Notes: generated from the letters alone by a model not told the origin. 64,000 bases of DNA from Oligoflexia bacterium (GCA_020847095.1 JADLCR010000007.1:28034-92033), one strand, 5' to 3'. Shown: positions 50,311 through 60,662, counted from the first letter of the stretch. Made by a program: numbers and translations.

Positions 50311-51108
50311 ATGCTCACTCCCCCGACTGACCGAAAGTCCATCGACTCACTCAGAAAGATTATGCAGGACCTGCTCTCGCCAGAGGGTTGCCCATGGGAC
50401 AAAAGTCAGACACCACAAAGCATCGTTCCTAACATGATTGAAGAAGCTCATGAAGCTGCAGAAGCCATCGAATCTAAGAATGTGGAGAATATAAAGGAAG
50501 AACTTGGTGACGTTTTGATGCAGGTGATTTTTCAAAGCGCCATGGCCGAAAAGCTTGGTCAATTCAGCTTTGACGACGTTGTAGGAGCCATTTGCCAAAA
50601 GCTTATCACCAGACATCCTCATGTCTACGGGGACAAAAAGGCCTCTTCGGCCGATCAAGCTTTAGAGTCTTGGAACTCAATGAAAGACAAAGAGGCTGGA
50701 AAAGCCAAAAAAGGGCCTTTTGATTTCCCAAAGGCTCTACCATCTCTCTCACGTGCTCATAAAATTGGAAACAAAACCAAAGATCTGAATTTCGACTGGC
50801 AACAACCCTCAGAAGTTTTGACTAAGGTCGATGAGGAACTCCAAGAACTTAGACTTGCCCTTAAGAATCAAGATAGAGAAAATATATTTGAAGAACTTGG
50901 CGATCTATTTTTTGTCATTGCACAGCTCGCCCGTCATCTTGGGTTTGAAGCTGAAACAGCCGCGCGGGCAGCTAACAATAAATTCGAGGAGAGATTTCTT
51001 TGGATGCTGGAGCATGCAAAATCAACGGGAGTCGATTTCAAGTCGATTCCCCTCGACGAAAAAGAGCGGCTCTGGCAGCAGTCCAAATTGCACTCACCAC
51101 TTGGCTAA
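50311..51108 (+). CDS. mazG: Nucleoside triphosphate pyrophosphohydrolase MazG
   Basis: LLSPEGCPWDKSQTPQSIVPNMIEEAHEAAEAI; EELGDVLMQVIF; duplicated MazG domain. Confidence 0.95.
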   Translation: MLTPPTDRKSIDSLRKIMQDLLSPEGCPWDKSQTPQSIVPNMIEEAHEAAEAIESKNVENIKEELGDVLMQVIFQSAMAEKLGQFSFDDVVGAICQKLITRHPHVYGDKKASSADQALESWNSMKDKEAGKAKKGPFDFPKALPSLSRAHKIGNKTKDLNFDWQQPSEVLTKVDEELQELRLALKNQDRENIFEELGDLFFVIAQLARHLGFEAETAARAANNKFEERFLWMLEHAKSTGVDFKSIPLDEKERLWQQSKLHSPLG

Positions 51109-53096
51109 TTCCGATCCGTGCAAACTCTGACCCAGGTTGTGACCCCCACTGCGAAAATGTCGCACTTTTCAAGAAATACACTCAATCCCAAAACGAAGAA
51201 TCCTGCCGGAGTTTTTTTGATCTCTCTAAAAAAGACTGGCCTCTGGATTCTTTGAGCTTTTTCGAGTTCTCAAAATGCGCATCCCCCCAGATCATCAAGT
51301 CTTTAGAGTGGAAGACCCTCATAGATTCAAAAACCAGTCGTTGGAGTCAAACTCAGCTTCATAAGCGGATCTCGACAGAAGCCCACGTGAATTTATTAAA
51401 AAAGCTGGATGCTCCTGAAGCCGTAAGCTTGATTCTTCAGCTTGCGGAAATTATTCCCATGCGAAAAGACCGGATCAACTTTTTAAAGGAACAACTTTCG
51501 TGGAGCTTAAAGCAATCGCCCCCAAAACATAAGCCAATCGAAGAGGTTCTTTACAAACTATCTCCGAGCCTTTCGCCGCTCCCTCAGGATTGGATAAAAG
51601 TGGGTGCCGATGCTTTGAGGAGTTTTGAGTTTGAGCTGGCCGAAGCTGCCTTTCGTAAAGCGCTGACAAAGCGACTTGACTACTCTTCAAATAGGGCAGC
51701 GTTGGATGGGTTAAGAAATGCCCTGAAGTCACAGCAAAAAAAGTCTGAACTCATGACTGTCTTGTATAAACTTAGAAAACTGCCAACGACTCAAAAAAAA
51801 TGGGCCCAATCCAATGCGCTTCGCCAAGATTACCTGATGGCCAGCCTGGGTCTCGCCCGCCAATACTGGACCAATCACAACGACAAAAGGGCGCTTAAAA
51901 TCATTCGAGAAACCGAACAAAAGCTGGGACAACCTTCAACAGAATCAGTGTTTCTAAAATCTCTCATTTACTTAGAACAAGGAAAATCTCAAACAGCTCT
52001 AGCGCAGCTTGAAAAGCTTAGCGAGGAAAGCCGAAATAAAGCATCCGAACCCTGGCAATGGCCATTGGCTTGGAATCATTTCAAAGCCGGCAATTGGGAA
52101 AAGGCAAAGCAAGCCTTTAACAAAATCTTAGACATAGAAACAGAAGTCGGAAAGCTTGCGCAAGCCAACTTCTGGCTGGCCAAGAGCCTTGAGAAATCTG
52201 GAGAACCTAAGGCCGCCCGAAAAATTTATGAAAATCTCGTAGAAGTCGACTCCATGAATTATTACGGGATCTTGGCGGCTCGAGAACTGAATGTGGAACT
52301 AAAAAGCCTCAAGCCAGAGCCTGAAGACCGCTCACGGGAGTTGAGTGTTGAAAATCGTCTGCTTTTAGATTTGCTTATTGAAGTCAAACGCACGGATCTC
52401 GCTCAAAACTTACTCGAAGCTGAAGCTCCATTCAATGCTCTGGAGTCGTCAAGCTGGGAAAAGCTTTCTGAATGGGGAAGGGCAGACCTCTACGCCCCGG
52501 TTTTTTCGAGGGTCAATCGTTTTGCCAGTCTCAAAGATAGGCAAAAGTTCTTTCAAAGATTTTCTTGGTTTTTATTTCCCAACCCTTATGAAAACGAAAC
52601 ACAAAAAGCGAGCACCGAGGCCGGGGTTTGGAGAGCTTATATTCTGGCTATCACTCGGCAGGAATCGAGTTTCGATCCTGAAATTGTAAGCCCCGCAAAC
52701 GCCTACGGACTTATGCAGCTACTGCCTCAAGTCGCGAAGCCCTTAGCCCATAGGCTTCGAATTAAGGGGTATCAAAAAGAAAGTCTCTTTAAGCCCGAAA
52801 TCAACACCCTTCTTGGAGCTTGGCATTTGCGCGAATTTTTAGACGAGTTTAACGGCCAGCCGATCTTGAGCACGGCCGCCTATAACGCCGGCGAAGAACC
52901 TGTCAAAAGCTGGATCAAAAGTAGAGCCCATTTGGACCCCATAGAATTTATCGAAGATATCCCTTATGAAGAAACTCGCACCTATGTGAAACTTGTCCTT
53001 CGCAACTTCGTAAACTACCTCCGCCTCGAATCGAGTCAGTCTTCAATCGGGTTTCCGCAATGGTGGCTAGAAGGACTCCATCCGTCGAAGTTCTAG
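51000..53096 (+). CDS. Soluble lytic murein transglycosylase (GH23/Slt)
   Basis: TPR-like superhelix; AITRQESSFDPEIVSPANAYGLMQLLP; AAYNAGEEPV; signal peptide within the mazG overlap; start uncertain. Confidence 0.88.
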   Translation: MDAGACKINGSRFQVDSPRRKRAALAAVQIALTTWLIPIRANSDPGCDPHCENVALFKKYTQSQNEESCRSFFDLSKKDWPLDSLSFFEFSKCASPQIIKSLEWKTLIDSKTSRWSQTQLHKRISTEAHVNLLKKLDAPEAVSLILQLAEIIPMRKDRINFLKEQLSWSLKQSPPKHKPIEEVLYKLSPSLSPLPQDWIKVGADALRSFEFELAEAAFRKALTKRLDYSSNRAALDGLRNALKSQQKKSELMTVLYKLRKLPTTQKKWAQSNALRQDYLMASLGLARQYWTNHNDKRALKIIRETEQKLGQPSTESVFLKSLIYLEQGKSQTALAQLEKLSEESRNKASEPWQWPLAWNHFKAGNWEKAKQAFNKILDIETEVGKLAQANFWLAKSLEKSGEPKAARKIYENLVEVDSMNYYGILAARELNVELKSLKPEPEDRSRELSVENRLLLDLLIEVKRTDLAQNLLEAEAPFNALESSSWEKLSEWGRADLYAPVFSRVNRFASLKDRQKFFQRFSWFLFPNPYENETQKASTEAGVWRAYILAITRQESSFDPEIVSPANAYGLMQLLPQVAKPLAHRLRIKGYQKESLFKPEINTLLGAWHLREFLDEFNGQPILSTAAYNAGEEPVKSWIKSRAHLDPIEFIEDIPYEETRTYVKLVLRNFVNYLRLESSQSSIGFPQWWLEGLHPSKF

Positions 53097-53150
53097 TCAT
53101 CAAAACTCATATTTTTATAAGTAATTTCAGGTAGTTATAATAACTAGCCT

Positions 53151-53166
53151 AGGCACCGTCCTTGCT
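53151..53166 (+). promoter_or_regulatory. Candidate sigma54 (-24/-12) promoter
   Basis: aGGCACcgtccTTGCT; GG-N10-GC spacing exact; 14/16 to TGGCACGNNNNTTGCT. Confidence 0.72.
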
Positions 53167-53205
53167 CTTTAAGCAGTCATGAAACGCTTAACAAGGGGAC
53201 GAACT

Positions 53206-54570
53206 ATGTTGGGTATTAAGTTAAAATTAGCCGCCATTAGCTTTGTTATAGGCGGCCTCGTTATGGCCACCGTAATGGCCTCAAAATGGTCATTAGGCTC
53301 TTCAAAGGGCACGACCCGTATGATGAGCTTAGGTACGGCCAAATTCATGGTCCCGCGCAAAGGTGAGTCTAAGGTTCTTTTAAATGATCCCAGTGTACTC
53401 AAAAATTGGGGCCTTATGGGCACAGGAGGCCAAAGCGATATTCGAGCGGACGCGGCCTGGGCCATCACGACTGGAAATCGTCAAGTCATAGCGGCCATCG
53501 TTGACACCGGTGTCGACACCACTCACCCCGATCTGGCCAATAACGTTTGGGTCAACCCCGGTGAAATCGGCATAGACGAACAAGGCCGCGATAAAAAAAC
53601 TAACAATATCGATGATGATAAAAATGGTTATACCGACGACGTCAATGGATGGGATTTCGTCAATAACAAGGCCATCATCATTGATAATCATGGTCACGGC
53701 ACACACATCGCTGGAATTATCGGTGCCGTAGGCGGAAACGGAATTGGATTAAGTGGCGTTTGCCCCAAAATCAGCCTTATGGCCCTTAAGTATTATGACC
53801 CAACTTCAAAGGGTAATGACAACCTCAAAAACACCGTGCGTGCGATTCGCTACGCCGTGAAAATGGGAGCTCAAATCATCAATTACTCCGGTGGTGGAAC
53901 TGAACCCGATGACGATGAGTTTGATGCCATTAAGTTCGCCCGGGACAACGGAGTCCTTTTTGTGGCCGCTGCTGGCAATGAAAGATCAAACTCAGATGTG
54001 GCTCCCTATTACCCAGCGGATTATTCTCTCGATAACATTATCTCGGTAACCGCCATCAATGCGGTTGCGCAGGTACTGCCATCTAGCAATTATGGAGTCC
54101 GATCGGTGCACATCGCGGCTCCCGGTGAAAATATTTATTCCACACTTCCTAATGGTCAATTTGGTCAAATGACAGGAACATCACAAGCCACCGCATTCGT
54201 ATCCGGAGTCGCGGCACTTATCTTGTCTCATAATAATGAGTTCAACTATGTGCAAGTGAAGCGACAAATCATGAGTACGGCCGACGAAATGACCGAGCTT
54301 CGTGGAAAAACAGCAACCTCAGGCAAACTGAACAGCTACGCGGCCCTTGCTATACAGCCCAACGTGGCCATGACGGGAATTAACTCGGTAGGCAATGTTA
54401 ATAACTCCATTGGTGTTATTAGCTCGGCTCGTGAGCAAGGCGACAATGGACCAAATGCGGGGATGCTTACTGATTTAGTGCAGGCCCTAAGAGCATCGAC
54501 AAAACTAAGTCAGCAACAACCTCCCCCAGAACCCACAAGAAAGGGTGCTGGAGAGAAGAGCCGCCTCTAA
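53206..54570 (+). CDS. Subtilisin-like S8 serine protease
   Basis: Catalytic motifs AIVDTGVDTTHPDL, HGHGTHIAGIIG, GTSQATAFVSG; ORF opens at 53179, but Met at 53206 has an AAGGGGA ribosome-binding site. Confidence 0.93.
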   Translation: MLGIKLKLAAISFVIGGLVMATVMASKWSLGSSKGTTRMMSLGTAKFMVPRKGESKVLLNDPSVLKNWGLMGTGGQSDIRADAAWAITTGNRQVIAAIVDTGVDTTHPDLANNVWVNPGEIGIDEQGRDKKTNNIDDDKNGYTDDVNGWDFVNNKAIIIDNHGHGTHIAGIIGAVGGNGIGLSGVCPKISLMALKYYDPTSKGNDNLKNTVRAIRYAVKMGAQIINYSGGGTEPDDDEFDAIKFARDNGVLFVAAAGNERSNSDVAPYYPADYSLDNIISVTAINAVAQVLPSSNYGVRSVHIAAPGENIYSTLPNGQFGQMTGTSQATAFVSGVAALILSHNNEFNYVQVKRQIMSTADEMTELRGKTATSGKLNSYAALAIQPNVAMTGINSVGNVNNSIGVISSAREQGDNGPNAGMLTDLVQALRASTKLSQQQPPPEPTRKGAGEKSRL

Positions 54571-55310
54571 GCTAACTTCCTCATGGCAATGATAAACACC
54601 CAAACACTGATTCCCAGTGCGACCAGGCTTTTTGCGCCTTGGAGCATAAATCCAAGCACAACAAGTCCCGCTCCAATGACAAGACCCATCTTGGCGGGCC
54701 CAAGGCCCGTTTGATTCACTTCTTTTGTTTGAGCCTCTAAGTAAGTGACGGCCGCCAGCTGAATAATTCGATTTTGCATTCGCTGGGCAATGTCGTTGTT
54801 TGGATCGACGTCCAGTATCGCCTTATACTGGCTGCTCGCATAGGGTAGGTTATCTCTCAAATAACAAATCTGAATGAAATCCTGGTGGCGCTTTTCATCT
54901 ATGAATTGGGCGCGAACTGACTCCCAGGCCGCTTTCACTTCGGCGCCAGCGGGTGGCATCACAGGATGCGGCTTAAGCCGCCTCACTTTTTCAAAAACAA
55001 CTCCGCAAGACGCACACTCTTTTGCTTCAATCGATGCCTTAACCCCACACTGCGGGCAGGGCTTGCGACTCTTCATCTCCGCCGTATTTACACTTGCTTG
55101 AGCTTTAGGGAGTTCAGCGGCCGGCCGAAATGCTTCGGGCCCGAGTACTTGGGCAACCACTCGTTGTACTCCGGGTGGCTGGGGCCAATTGAAGGCGAAC
55201 ACCGCCTGGCAAGACGTGCAACGAAATTGAGCCTGCCCCGGTTTCAATTCGGTGGCTTTTACTAGAAACGGTTTTTGACACTGTGGGCAATTAACATGGA
55301 CTGGATTCAC
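54567..55310 (-). CDS. Zinc-ribbon membrane protein (MJ0042-type)
   Basis: VNCPQCQKPFLVKATELKPGQAQFRCTSCQAVF; second CPQCGVKASIEAKECASCG; C-terminal TM. Confidence 0.78.
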   Translation of the reverse strand: MNPVHVNCPQCQKPFLVKATELKPGQAQFRCTSCQAVFAFNWPQPPGVQRVVAQVLGPEAFRPAAELPKAQASVNTAEMKSRKPCPQCGVKASIEAKECASCGVVFEKVRRLKPHPVMPPAGAEVKAAWESVRAQFIDEKRHQDFIQICYLRDNLPYASSQYKAILDVDPNNDIAQRMQNRIIQLAAVTYLEAQTKEVNQTGLGPAKMGLVIGAGLVVLGFMLQGAKSLVALGISVWVFIIAMRKLA

Positions 55311-55326
55311 AACCCATTTCCCCCTA

Positions 55327-56901
55327 TTGTTATTAAAGCACTGGAAAACAATAATGAAAAGCCTTTTGATGCGCCCCGCTGTAGCGGGATTAATTTCGGG
55401 TCTGTTAATCGGAACGTCTTACCCTCCGTTTCCAGCGTGGTCATTGTTTTTCTGCCTTAGCCCCCTTTGGCTGTTCAGCTTGCACGAAAATCGTTGGAAA
55501 AAAGTTTTTTTTGCAGGATTTGTCGCCCAATTTTTCTTGTCACTTATTGGATTTAATTGGGTCAGCCACACCGCCTCCGAATTCGGACATCTTCCGAAAT
55601 CCATATCCTATCTGATTTTGGTTTTATTTTGCTGCACAGGAAGTCTCCACTTTCCCATTGCAGCGTCTCTTGCCGTGGTCATTAAGAATCGATTGGCACT
55701 TTCGCGAAAGCAAACGCTCTTAACCTTGGTCATTTTGACCGGAGCCGCGGAATGGTTTTACCCAATGATTTTTCCATGGAACTTGGGCTATCCCCTTTTA
55801 TTTAACAAATTAAAAATGGCCCAATTGGCCGATCTCATTGGCTTTAGCCTATTAAGTCTCGTCGTCATGGGATTTAACGCACTCTTCACCTTATCGCTCG
55901 ACCATTTTCCCGAGCGAGGCTGGTCTAGACCTTTGCTGGTTTTCCTCATCGGAGTTTTCGGTTTAGAAATGGCGGGCGGATTTTGGGCCAACCGCTTGCC
56001 CTCGCCCGATAAGAAGCTCAATGTTTTGCTGGTCCAACCCAACATCGGAAACTACGATAAATTTTTTGCCGAACGCGGAGCACAGTTTCAAGAACCCGTG
56101 ATCGCAAAAGACCTGGAAATCACCCAAGCGGGACTTTTTAAGTTTCCCCAAACAGACGTGGTGATTTGGCCTGAGACCGCTCTACCAATTCCACTAGATC
56201 CACAGTTTCTCTCCATGCCTCAACAGTCACGAGTCCTTGATTTTTTCAAATCAACTCAAAAGCATTTTATTGTCGGCGGATATTCTCAAGACCCAGGAAT
56301 TCGAGGTCGCGACTACAACGCTGTTTTTGCCATCGATCAAGATGGTCAGGTTATAGCTCGGTACCAAAAACATATCTTATTGGCCTTTGGCGAATACTTT
56401 CCGGGAGCCCAATGGTTTCCATTTTTGAAAAAGTTAATTCCGGCAATCTCTGACTTCGGGCGCGGCGAAGGGCCCAAGATTTTCACCTTAGCGGGAATTC
56501 AGTTTGCTCCAATGATTTGTTACGAAGGCCTCGACACAAAGTATGTCTCTTCTTACGCTTCTGGCCGACCTCAGATTTTTGTGAACGTGACCAATGATTC
56601 GTGGTTTGGAGAGGATTTCGAACCGCAGCAGCATCTCATTATGACGGCCGCCCGATCCATTGAGTACCGAGTTCCACTGATTCGGGCCACGAATACAGGT
56701 ATTTCGGCCATAGTTGATGAAACGGGGCAGTTCATGGCCCGTTCTCCTCAAAATATTGAGTGGGCTGAGGGTTTTGAAGTGCCCTATCAGTCAAATCCGA
56801 GTCCGACTCCATTTTCCTTTTTAGCGCCGTGGTTATCGGCTATATATGGCGCATTGATTTTAGGACTTTTTGTTTGGATTTGGTTTTATCGTAATGTTTA
56901 A
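55327..56901 (+). CDS. lnt: Apolipoprotein N-acyltransferase
   Basis: TM bundle plus nitrilase-type domain (VVIWPETALPIPL, APMICYEGLD, DSWFGE). Confidence 0.93.
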   Translation: MLLKHWKTIMKSLLMRPAVAGLISGLLIGTSYPPFPAWSLFFCLSPLWLFSLHENRWKKVFFAGFVAQFFLSLIGFNWVSHTASEFGHLPKSISYLILVLFCCTGSLHFPIAASLAVVIKNRLALSRKQTLLTLVILTGAAEWFYPMIFPWNLGYPLLFNKLKMAQLADLIGFSLLSLVVMGFNALFTLSLDHFPERGWSRPLLVFLIGVFGLEMAGGFWANRLPSPDKKLNVLLVQPNIGNYDKFFAERGAQFQEPVIAKDLEITQAGLFKFPQTDVVIWPETALPIPLDPQFLSMPQQSRVLDFFKSTQKHFIVGGYSQDPGIRGRDYNAVFAIDQDGQVIARYQKHILLAFGEYFPGAQWFPFLKKLIPAISDFGRGEGPKIFTLAGIQFAPMICYEGLDTKYVSSYASGRPQIFVNVTNDSWFGEDFEPQQHLIMTAARSIEYRVPLIRATNTGISAIVDETGQFMARSPQNIEWAEGFEVPYQSNPSPTPFSFLAPWLSAIYGALILGLFVWIWFYRNV

Positions 56902-59209
56902 AGAACTTGATTGGCCTGAACTTCTCCATCGTATTTCGTCAAACGCTTTTTCAGAGGCCGGAAAAAAACTTTGCCTTCAAGTTGAGCTCCTAAAAAGTAT
57001 AGACAAAGCTCATGAAAGTTTTGATCAGGTTTTAGCGGCCCAAGAGTTTATCGATCAGATCCATCAATATTCATTCGAAGCGATCGATTTTACAGCGCCG
57101 ATCTATGAGCGCCTCAAAAAACACGCGTCTCTCGAATTAAGTGAATTAATCATCCTCAGAAAAATGGCTTCGGGAGCACAATCCGTAAAAAATATTATTA
57201 AAGGCAAAAAGGGCCTATGGCTTGAAAGTCTCAACAAAGGAATTGGCGAATTTCGAGATCAGTTGTCAGCAATCAACCATGTGATTTCACCAGAAGGCGA
57301 AATTAATGAAGATGCTTCTCCTACCCTGGCGGCCCTTTGTGATGAGCGACGCCGGTTAAAGCGAGATATTTCAAAAACCTTAGATCAGGTCATTTCGAAA
57401 AGACAAATGGAGGCGTATCTTCAAGATCGTTACGTCACTAATCGTGAAGGGCGAATGGTCATACCTGTCAAGAGTGGAAGTCAGCACGATGTCAAAGGGC
57501 TCATTCACGACGCTAGCCAAACAAAACAGACGGTTTTTATTGAGCCCGAAGAAGTTGTCCCTCTTAACAACAAGCTACGAGAGACCCAAATTCTTATAGA
57601 AGCGGAAATTTTGAGAATTCTAAAGGAGTTGAGCGACTATCTGGGCCGTCATTTGACGTTATTTAAAAATGCCACCGAATCCATGACGGCTCTCGATGTG
57701 AGACTAGCTCAAGCGAAATTCACAAAATCCATTTCAGGCAATTGCGCAAGGCTCACCACCAAAGGAGATTTTAATTTGGTGGGCGTACGCCATCCCATTT
57801 TAATGGCCCAAGGAATAAATGTAGTCCCAAACACTGTAAAACTAAACTCCCAGAAGAGGATACTCATTCTGTCGGGGCCAAATGCCGGTGGAAAAACCGT
57901 ACTTTTAAAGTCAATTGGGCTTGCCTGCCTAATGGCCAATTCGGGACTTCCCATTGCCGCAGAAGCTGAATCTAGTCTACCGTTATTAAATACAATCGAT
58001 CCTGTTGTTGGTGATTTGCAAAGCGTTGGTGAGCATCTTTCGACATTCAGCTCTCATATTCAACGAGTCAGTAACGCCACCAAACATCAGGGCCTCGAAA
58101 CTTTAGTTCTGGTTGACGAAATCTGTGGGGCCACTGATCCTGAAGAAGGAGCGGCGTTGGCCAAAGCCTTTATCGATCATTTTTGCGAGCAAGAAGTATT
58201 TGCTATCATCACGAGTCATTTGGGTCCTCTTAAAGAGCAATGGACGACAGAAAATCCCATTGTTCAAGGTAGTCTTGAGTTCAATCGCAAAACAAATAAA
58301 CCCACGTTTCAATTACTCATTGGAATTCCGGGACGAAGTTTAGCTCTATCCGTTGCTGAAAGTTTTGGAGTTCCTCAAAAAGTTTTGAAAAAGGCGCTGG
58401 CCTATTTAGCGCCAGAAAGCCTCCAAAAATCAAAGGAGTTATCTGAAATTGAATCTCTCAAGGACCAAATTTTAGAGCTAAAGGCCCAAACAGTTTCGGA
58501 TCGTGATGAAGCCAACAAATCAAAACTCATCTATCAGGAGCTGGTAAAAAAGTTTCGCGAACAAAGAGACAAATGGCTCGAAAAGGCCCTGCAAAAGGCT
58601 GAGAAAAAAGTTGAAGATCTCATCGAGCAAGCAAGACAACAGCGGTTGCGCGATAAAACTCTGGTTGATATTCGTGGTGAACTTCCGGAGATAATTAAAG
58701 GGCGCTCGACGGCCAATCGTCCCCAAACCATTGAGGAATTCAAAACCGCCTTCCCTCCAGGTTCACCGGTTTACTCAAGCCGCTTGGGAAGGCAAGTGGT
58801 CATTCAAAGTGCTCCTGACAACAAGGGCCAGGTGATGGTTTTGGCTGATAGCCTGCGCGTTGCACTTCCATGGCATAGTTTAACGGCATCCCAACCTTCC
58901 GAAACCAAACCCACGACCTCCATTCGGCGACCGGCCAACCTTGAGAGCCTTGACTCTGATGAAGATTCAACCTTGGATTTGCGCGGCAATCGAATTGACG
59001 AAGCTCTTTCTCGGCTCGAAAAGTGGCTTGACGACTGCATTCGCACCCAAAAGGACCATGTTAAAATAATTCACGGCTTCGGAACTGAGCAGTTAAAAAA
59101 AGCGCTTCGCCAGCACTTATCAAAAAGCCGCTATGTGGACTCCTGGAAAGCAGGAGATAAGGACTCTGGTGGCGACGGCGTGACTTGGATTAAAATCGCC
59201 GACCTTTGA
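56894..59209 (+). CDS. mutS2: Endonuclease MutS2
   Basis: ILSGPNAGGKTVLLKSIGL, LVDEICGATDPEEGAALA; C-terminal Smr domain LDLRGNRIDEAL...IIHGFGTEQLKKAL; start at internal Met. Confidence 0.94.
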   Translation: MFKELDWPELLHRISSNAFSEAGKKLCLQVELLKSIDKAHESFDQVLAAQEFIDQIHQYSFEAIDFTAPIYERLKKHASLELSELIILRKMASGAQSVKNIIKGKKGLWLESLNKGIGEFRDQLSAINHVISPEGEINEDASPTLAALCDERRRLKRDISKTLDQVISKRQMEAYLQDRYVTNREGRMVIPVKSGSQHDVKGLIHDASQTKQTVFIEPEEVVPLNNKLRETQILIEAEILRILKELSDYLGRHLTLFKNATESMTALDVRLAQAKFTKSISGNCARLTTKGDFNLVGVRHPILMAQGINVVPNTVKLNSQKRILILSGPNAGGKTVLLKSIGLACLMANSGLPIAAEAESSLPLLNTIDPVVGDLQSVGEHLSTFSSHIQRVSNATKHQGLETLVLVDEICGATDPEEGAALAKAFIDHFCEQEVFAIITSHLGPLKEQWTTENPIVQGSLEFNRKTNKPTFQLLIGIPGRSLALSVAESFGVPQKVLKKALAYLAPESLQKSKELSEIESLKDQILELKAQTVSDRDEANKSKLIYQELVKKFREQRDKWLEKALQKAEKKVEDLIEQARQQRLRDKTLVDIRGELPEIIKGRSTANRPQTIEEFKTAFPPGSPVYSSRLGRQVVIQSAPDNKGQVMVLADSLRVALPWHSLTASQPSETKPTTSIRRPANLESLDSDEDSTLDLRGNRIDEALSRLEKWLDDCIRTQKDHVKIIHGFGTEQLKKALRQHLSKSRYVDSWKAGDKDSGGDGVTWIKIADL

Positions 59210-59264
59210 CCGGGCCAACCTTTCTGGACTCTCCCTTCCTCTAGCTTCTTCCGAATGAGATGTC

Positions 59265-59819
59265 ATGAATAAGACCGTCAGTCTCTACGCGCGCACCGTT
59301 GCGTTTGGAATAGACTTGTTTGTTGTGGCCTTTCTTCAGCTGACGATCGGTTTTGCGCTTCTTGAGGGTTACGAATGGGCATGTTTCCAGCTCGGCCATA
59401 AGCCTGACTTTGAAATGGAGCTTTTTCTTTCGCAGTTTTGCGGAGGGTTTTTCTTTTTGGGTTACTTCACCTTATCTGTAGGGTTATTCGGAAACACGTT
59501 AGGCAAAAATCTTTTGGGTCTGGTGATCATTAAAAACTCCACTGGGAAGAGACTTTCGCTGATCGATTCTTATTGGCGCTCGCTTGCCTACCTGCTCAGT
59601 AGCTGGACTTACATGGTTGGTTTTATGCTTCCATGGTTCAGAAAGGACAAACGGGCGCTTCACGACTTGGTATGTGATACCCAGTTGGCTCGAGCAAGTG
59701 CGATCGCATACGAGAAACGACTTCAGCTCGAGCTACCCCTGAAGACAGGTTTTCCTTTGACTCAAACTCCGACCACACAAGACGACCACTCTTTGGGGCG
59801 AACAGGTAACGACCGCTGA
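59265..59819 (+). CDS. RDD family membrane protein
   Basis: ARTVAFGIDLFVVAFLQL; GNTLGKNLLGLVIIK; KRALHDLVCDT. Confidence 0.85.
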   Translation: MNKTVSLYARTVAFGIDLFVVAFLQLTIGFALLEGYEWACFQLGHKPDFEMELFLSQFCGGFFFLGYFTLSVGLFGNTLGKNLLGLVIIKNSTGKRLSLIDSYWRSLAYLLSSWTYMVGFMLPWFRKDKRALHDLVCDTQLARASAIAYEKRLQLELPLKTGFPLTQTPTTQDDHSLGRTGNDR

Positions 59820-60498
59820 TCACGTGATCAAACTGGGCCTGATTTTTTCTTGGCTTCGGAACCCCAACAGTCCCTTTAATTTCAACCAAGACACATGATT
59901 CCAATCCACAGTCAAAATCCCGAGTCCACTTGGCGCTTAATTTCGCAGTTAGAGTTAATCCCCCGGCTTGAGATACCCAAGTCTGAATGCTCTTCCAACT
60001 TTGATTTTTCTTAACGGCCGTTGGCGGCATCGGTATAGGATCCAAAAAGAAAATTGAATTTTTTGGGTATGCTCCAGCCTTTAAAACTTGGCCCGATGAT
60101 GTCAGCTCCAAATCCAAAACTTCGCCGACTTCAGGGAATGCTAAATCGCGCAAATCAATTTTGCCGTCTTTGTCGTGAACCATCAATGTAATCTGGAGGT
60201 TTCCCTTTGGGGTTAGCGCCGAAACCGTACTTTGACTCTTGAACACAGCTGACTCTACTCGCTTATGTCGAATTTCGTTATTTGAAAACGTCGTGGTGAT
60301 GGATTCATAGCAATGCGATAATTTGTCGGTGACTCCCACGGTTCCTTTCAATCGGATTTCAAGAGGTTCAGGCAAAGGCTCTTTCACCGCAGCCGCTGGA
60401 GGAAGTTCTCTCTTCGATCCATGGGTGCATCCCTGTATGAAAACTAGACATGCGAAGCCTGCACCTACGTATTTCGCTATGTGATTGAATTTGCTCAT
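59638..60498 (-). CDS. Hypothetical lipoprotein
   Basis: Signal peptide with lipobox-like VFIQGC; 286 aa; 3' end antisense to the RDD gene. Confidence 0.68.
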   Translation of the reverse strand: MSKFNHIAKYVGAGFACLVFIQGCTHGSKRELPPAAAVKEPLPEPLEIRLKGTVGVTDKLSHCYESITTTFSNNEIRHKRVESAVFKSQSTVSALTPKGNLQITLMVHDKDGKIDLRDLAFPEVGEVLDLELTSSGQVLKAGAYPKNSIFFLDPIPMPPTAVKKNQSWKSIQTWVSQAGGLTLTAKLSAKWTRDFDCGLESCVLVEIKGTVGVPKPRKNQAQFDHVISGRYLFAPKSGRLVWSEFESKENLSSGVARAEVVSRMRSHLLEPTGYHIPSREAPVCPF

Positions 60499-60622
60499 GT
60501 AACACCTCTGTATTGTCTGAACTTCATACTATGGTGACTTGACCCTTTCTCAGTGTCAACGTCAAAGACAGAGCTGCTATTGTATAACTATCTGAATCTA
60601 TTGATTTTTTTAGCCCCCTAAT

Positions 60623-60638
60623 GGGCACGGCACTTGCT
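60623..60638 (+). promoter_or_regulatory. Near-consensus sigma54 (-24/-12) promoter
   Basis: gGGCACGgcacTTGCT; 15/16 to TGGCACGNNNNTTGCT with exact GG-N10-GC spacing; 25 bp before ATG at 60663. Confidence 0.82.
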
Positions 60639-60662
60639 CTTACTTAGTAGTGAGGTGGTAGC

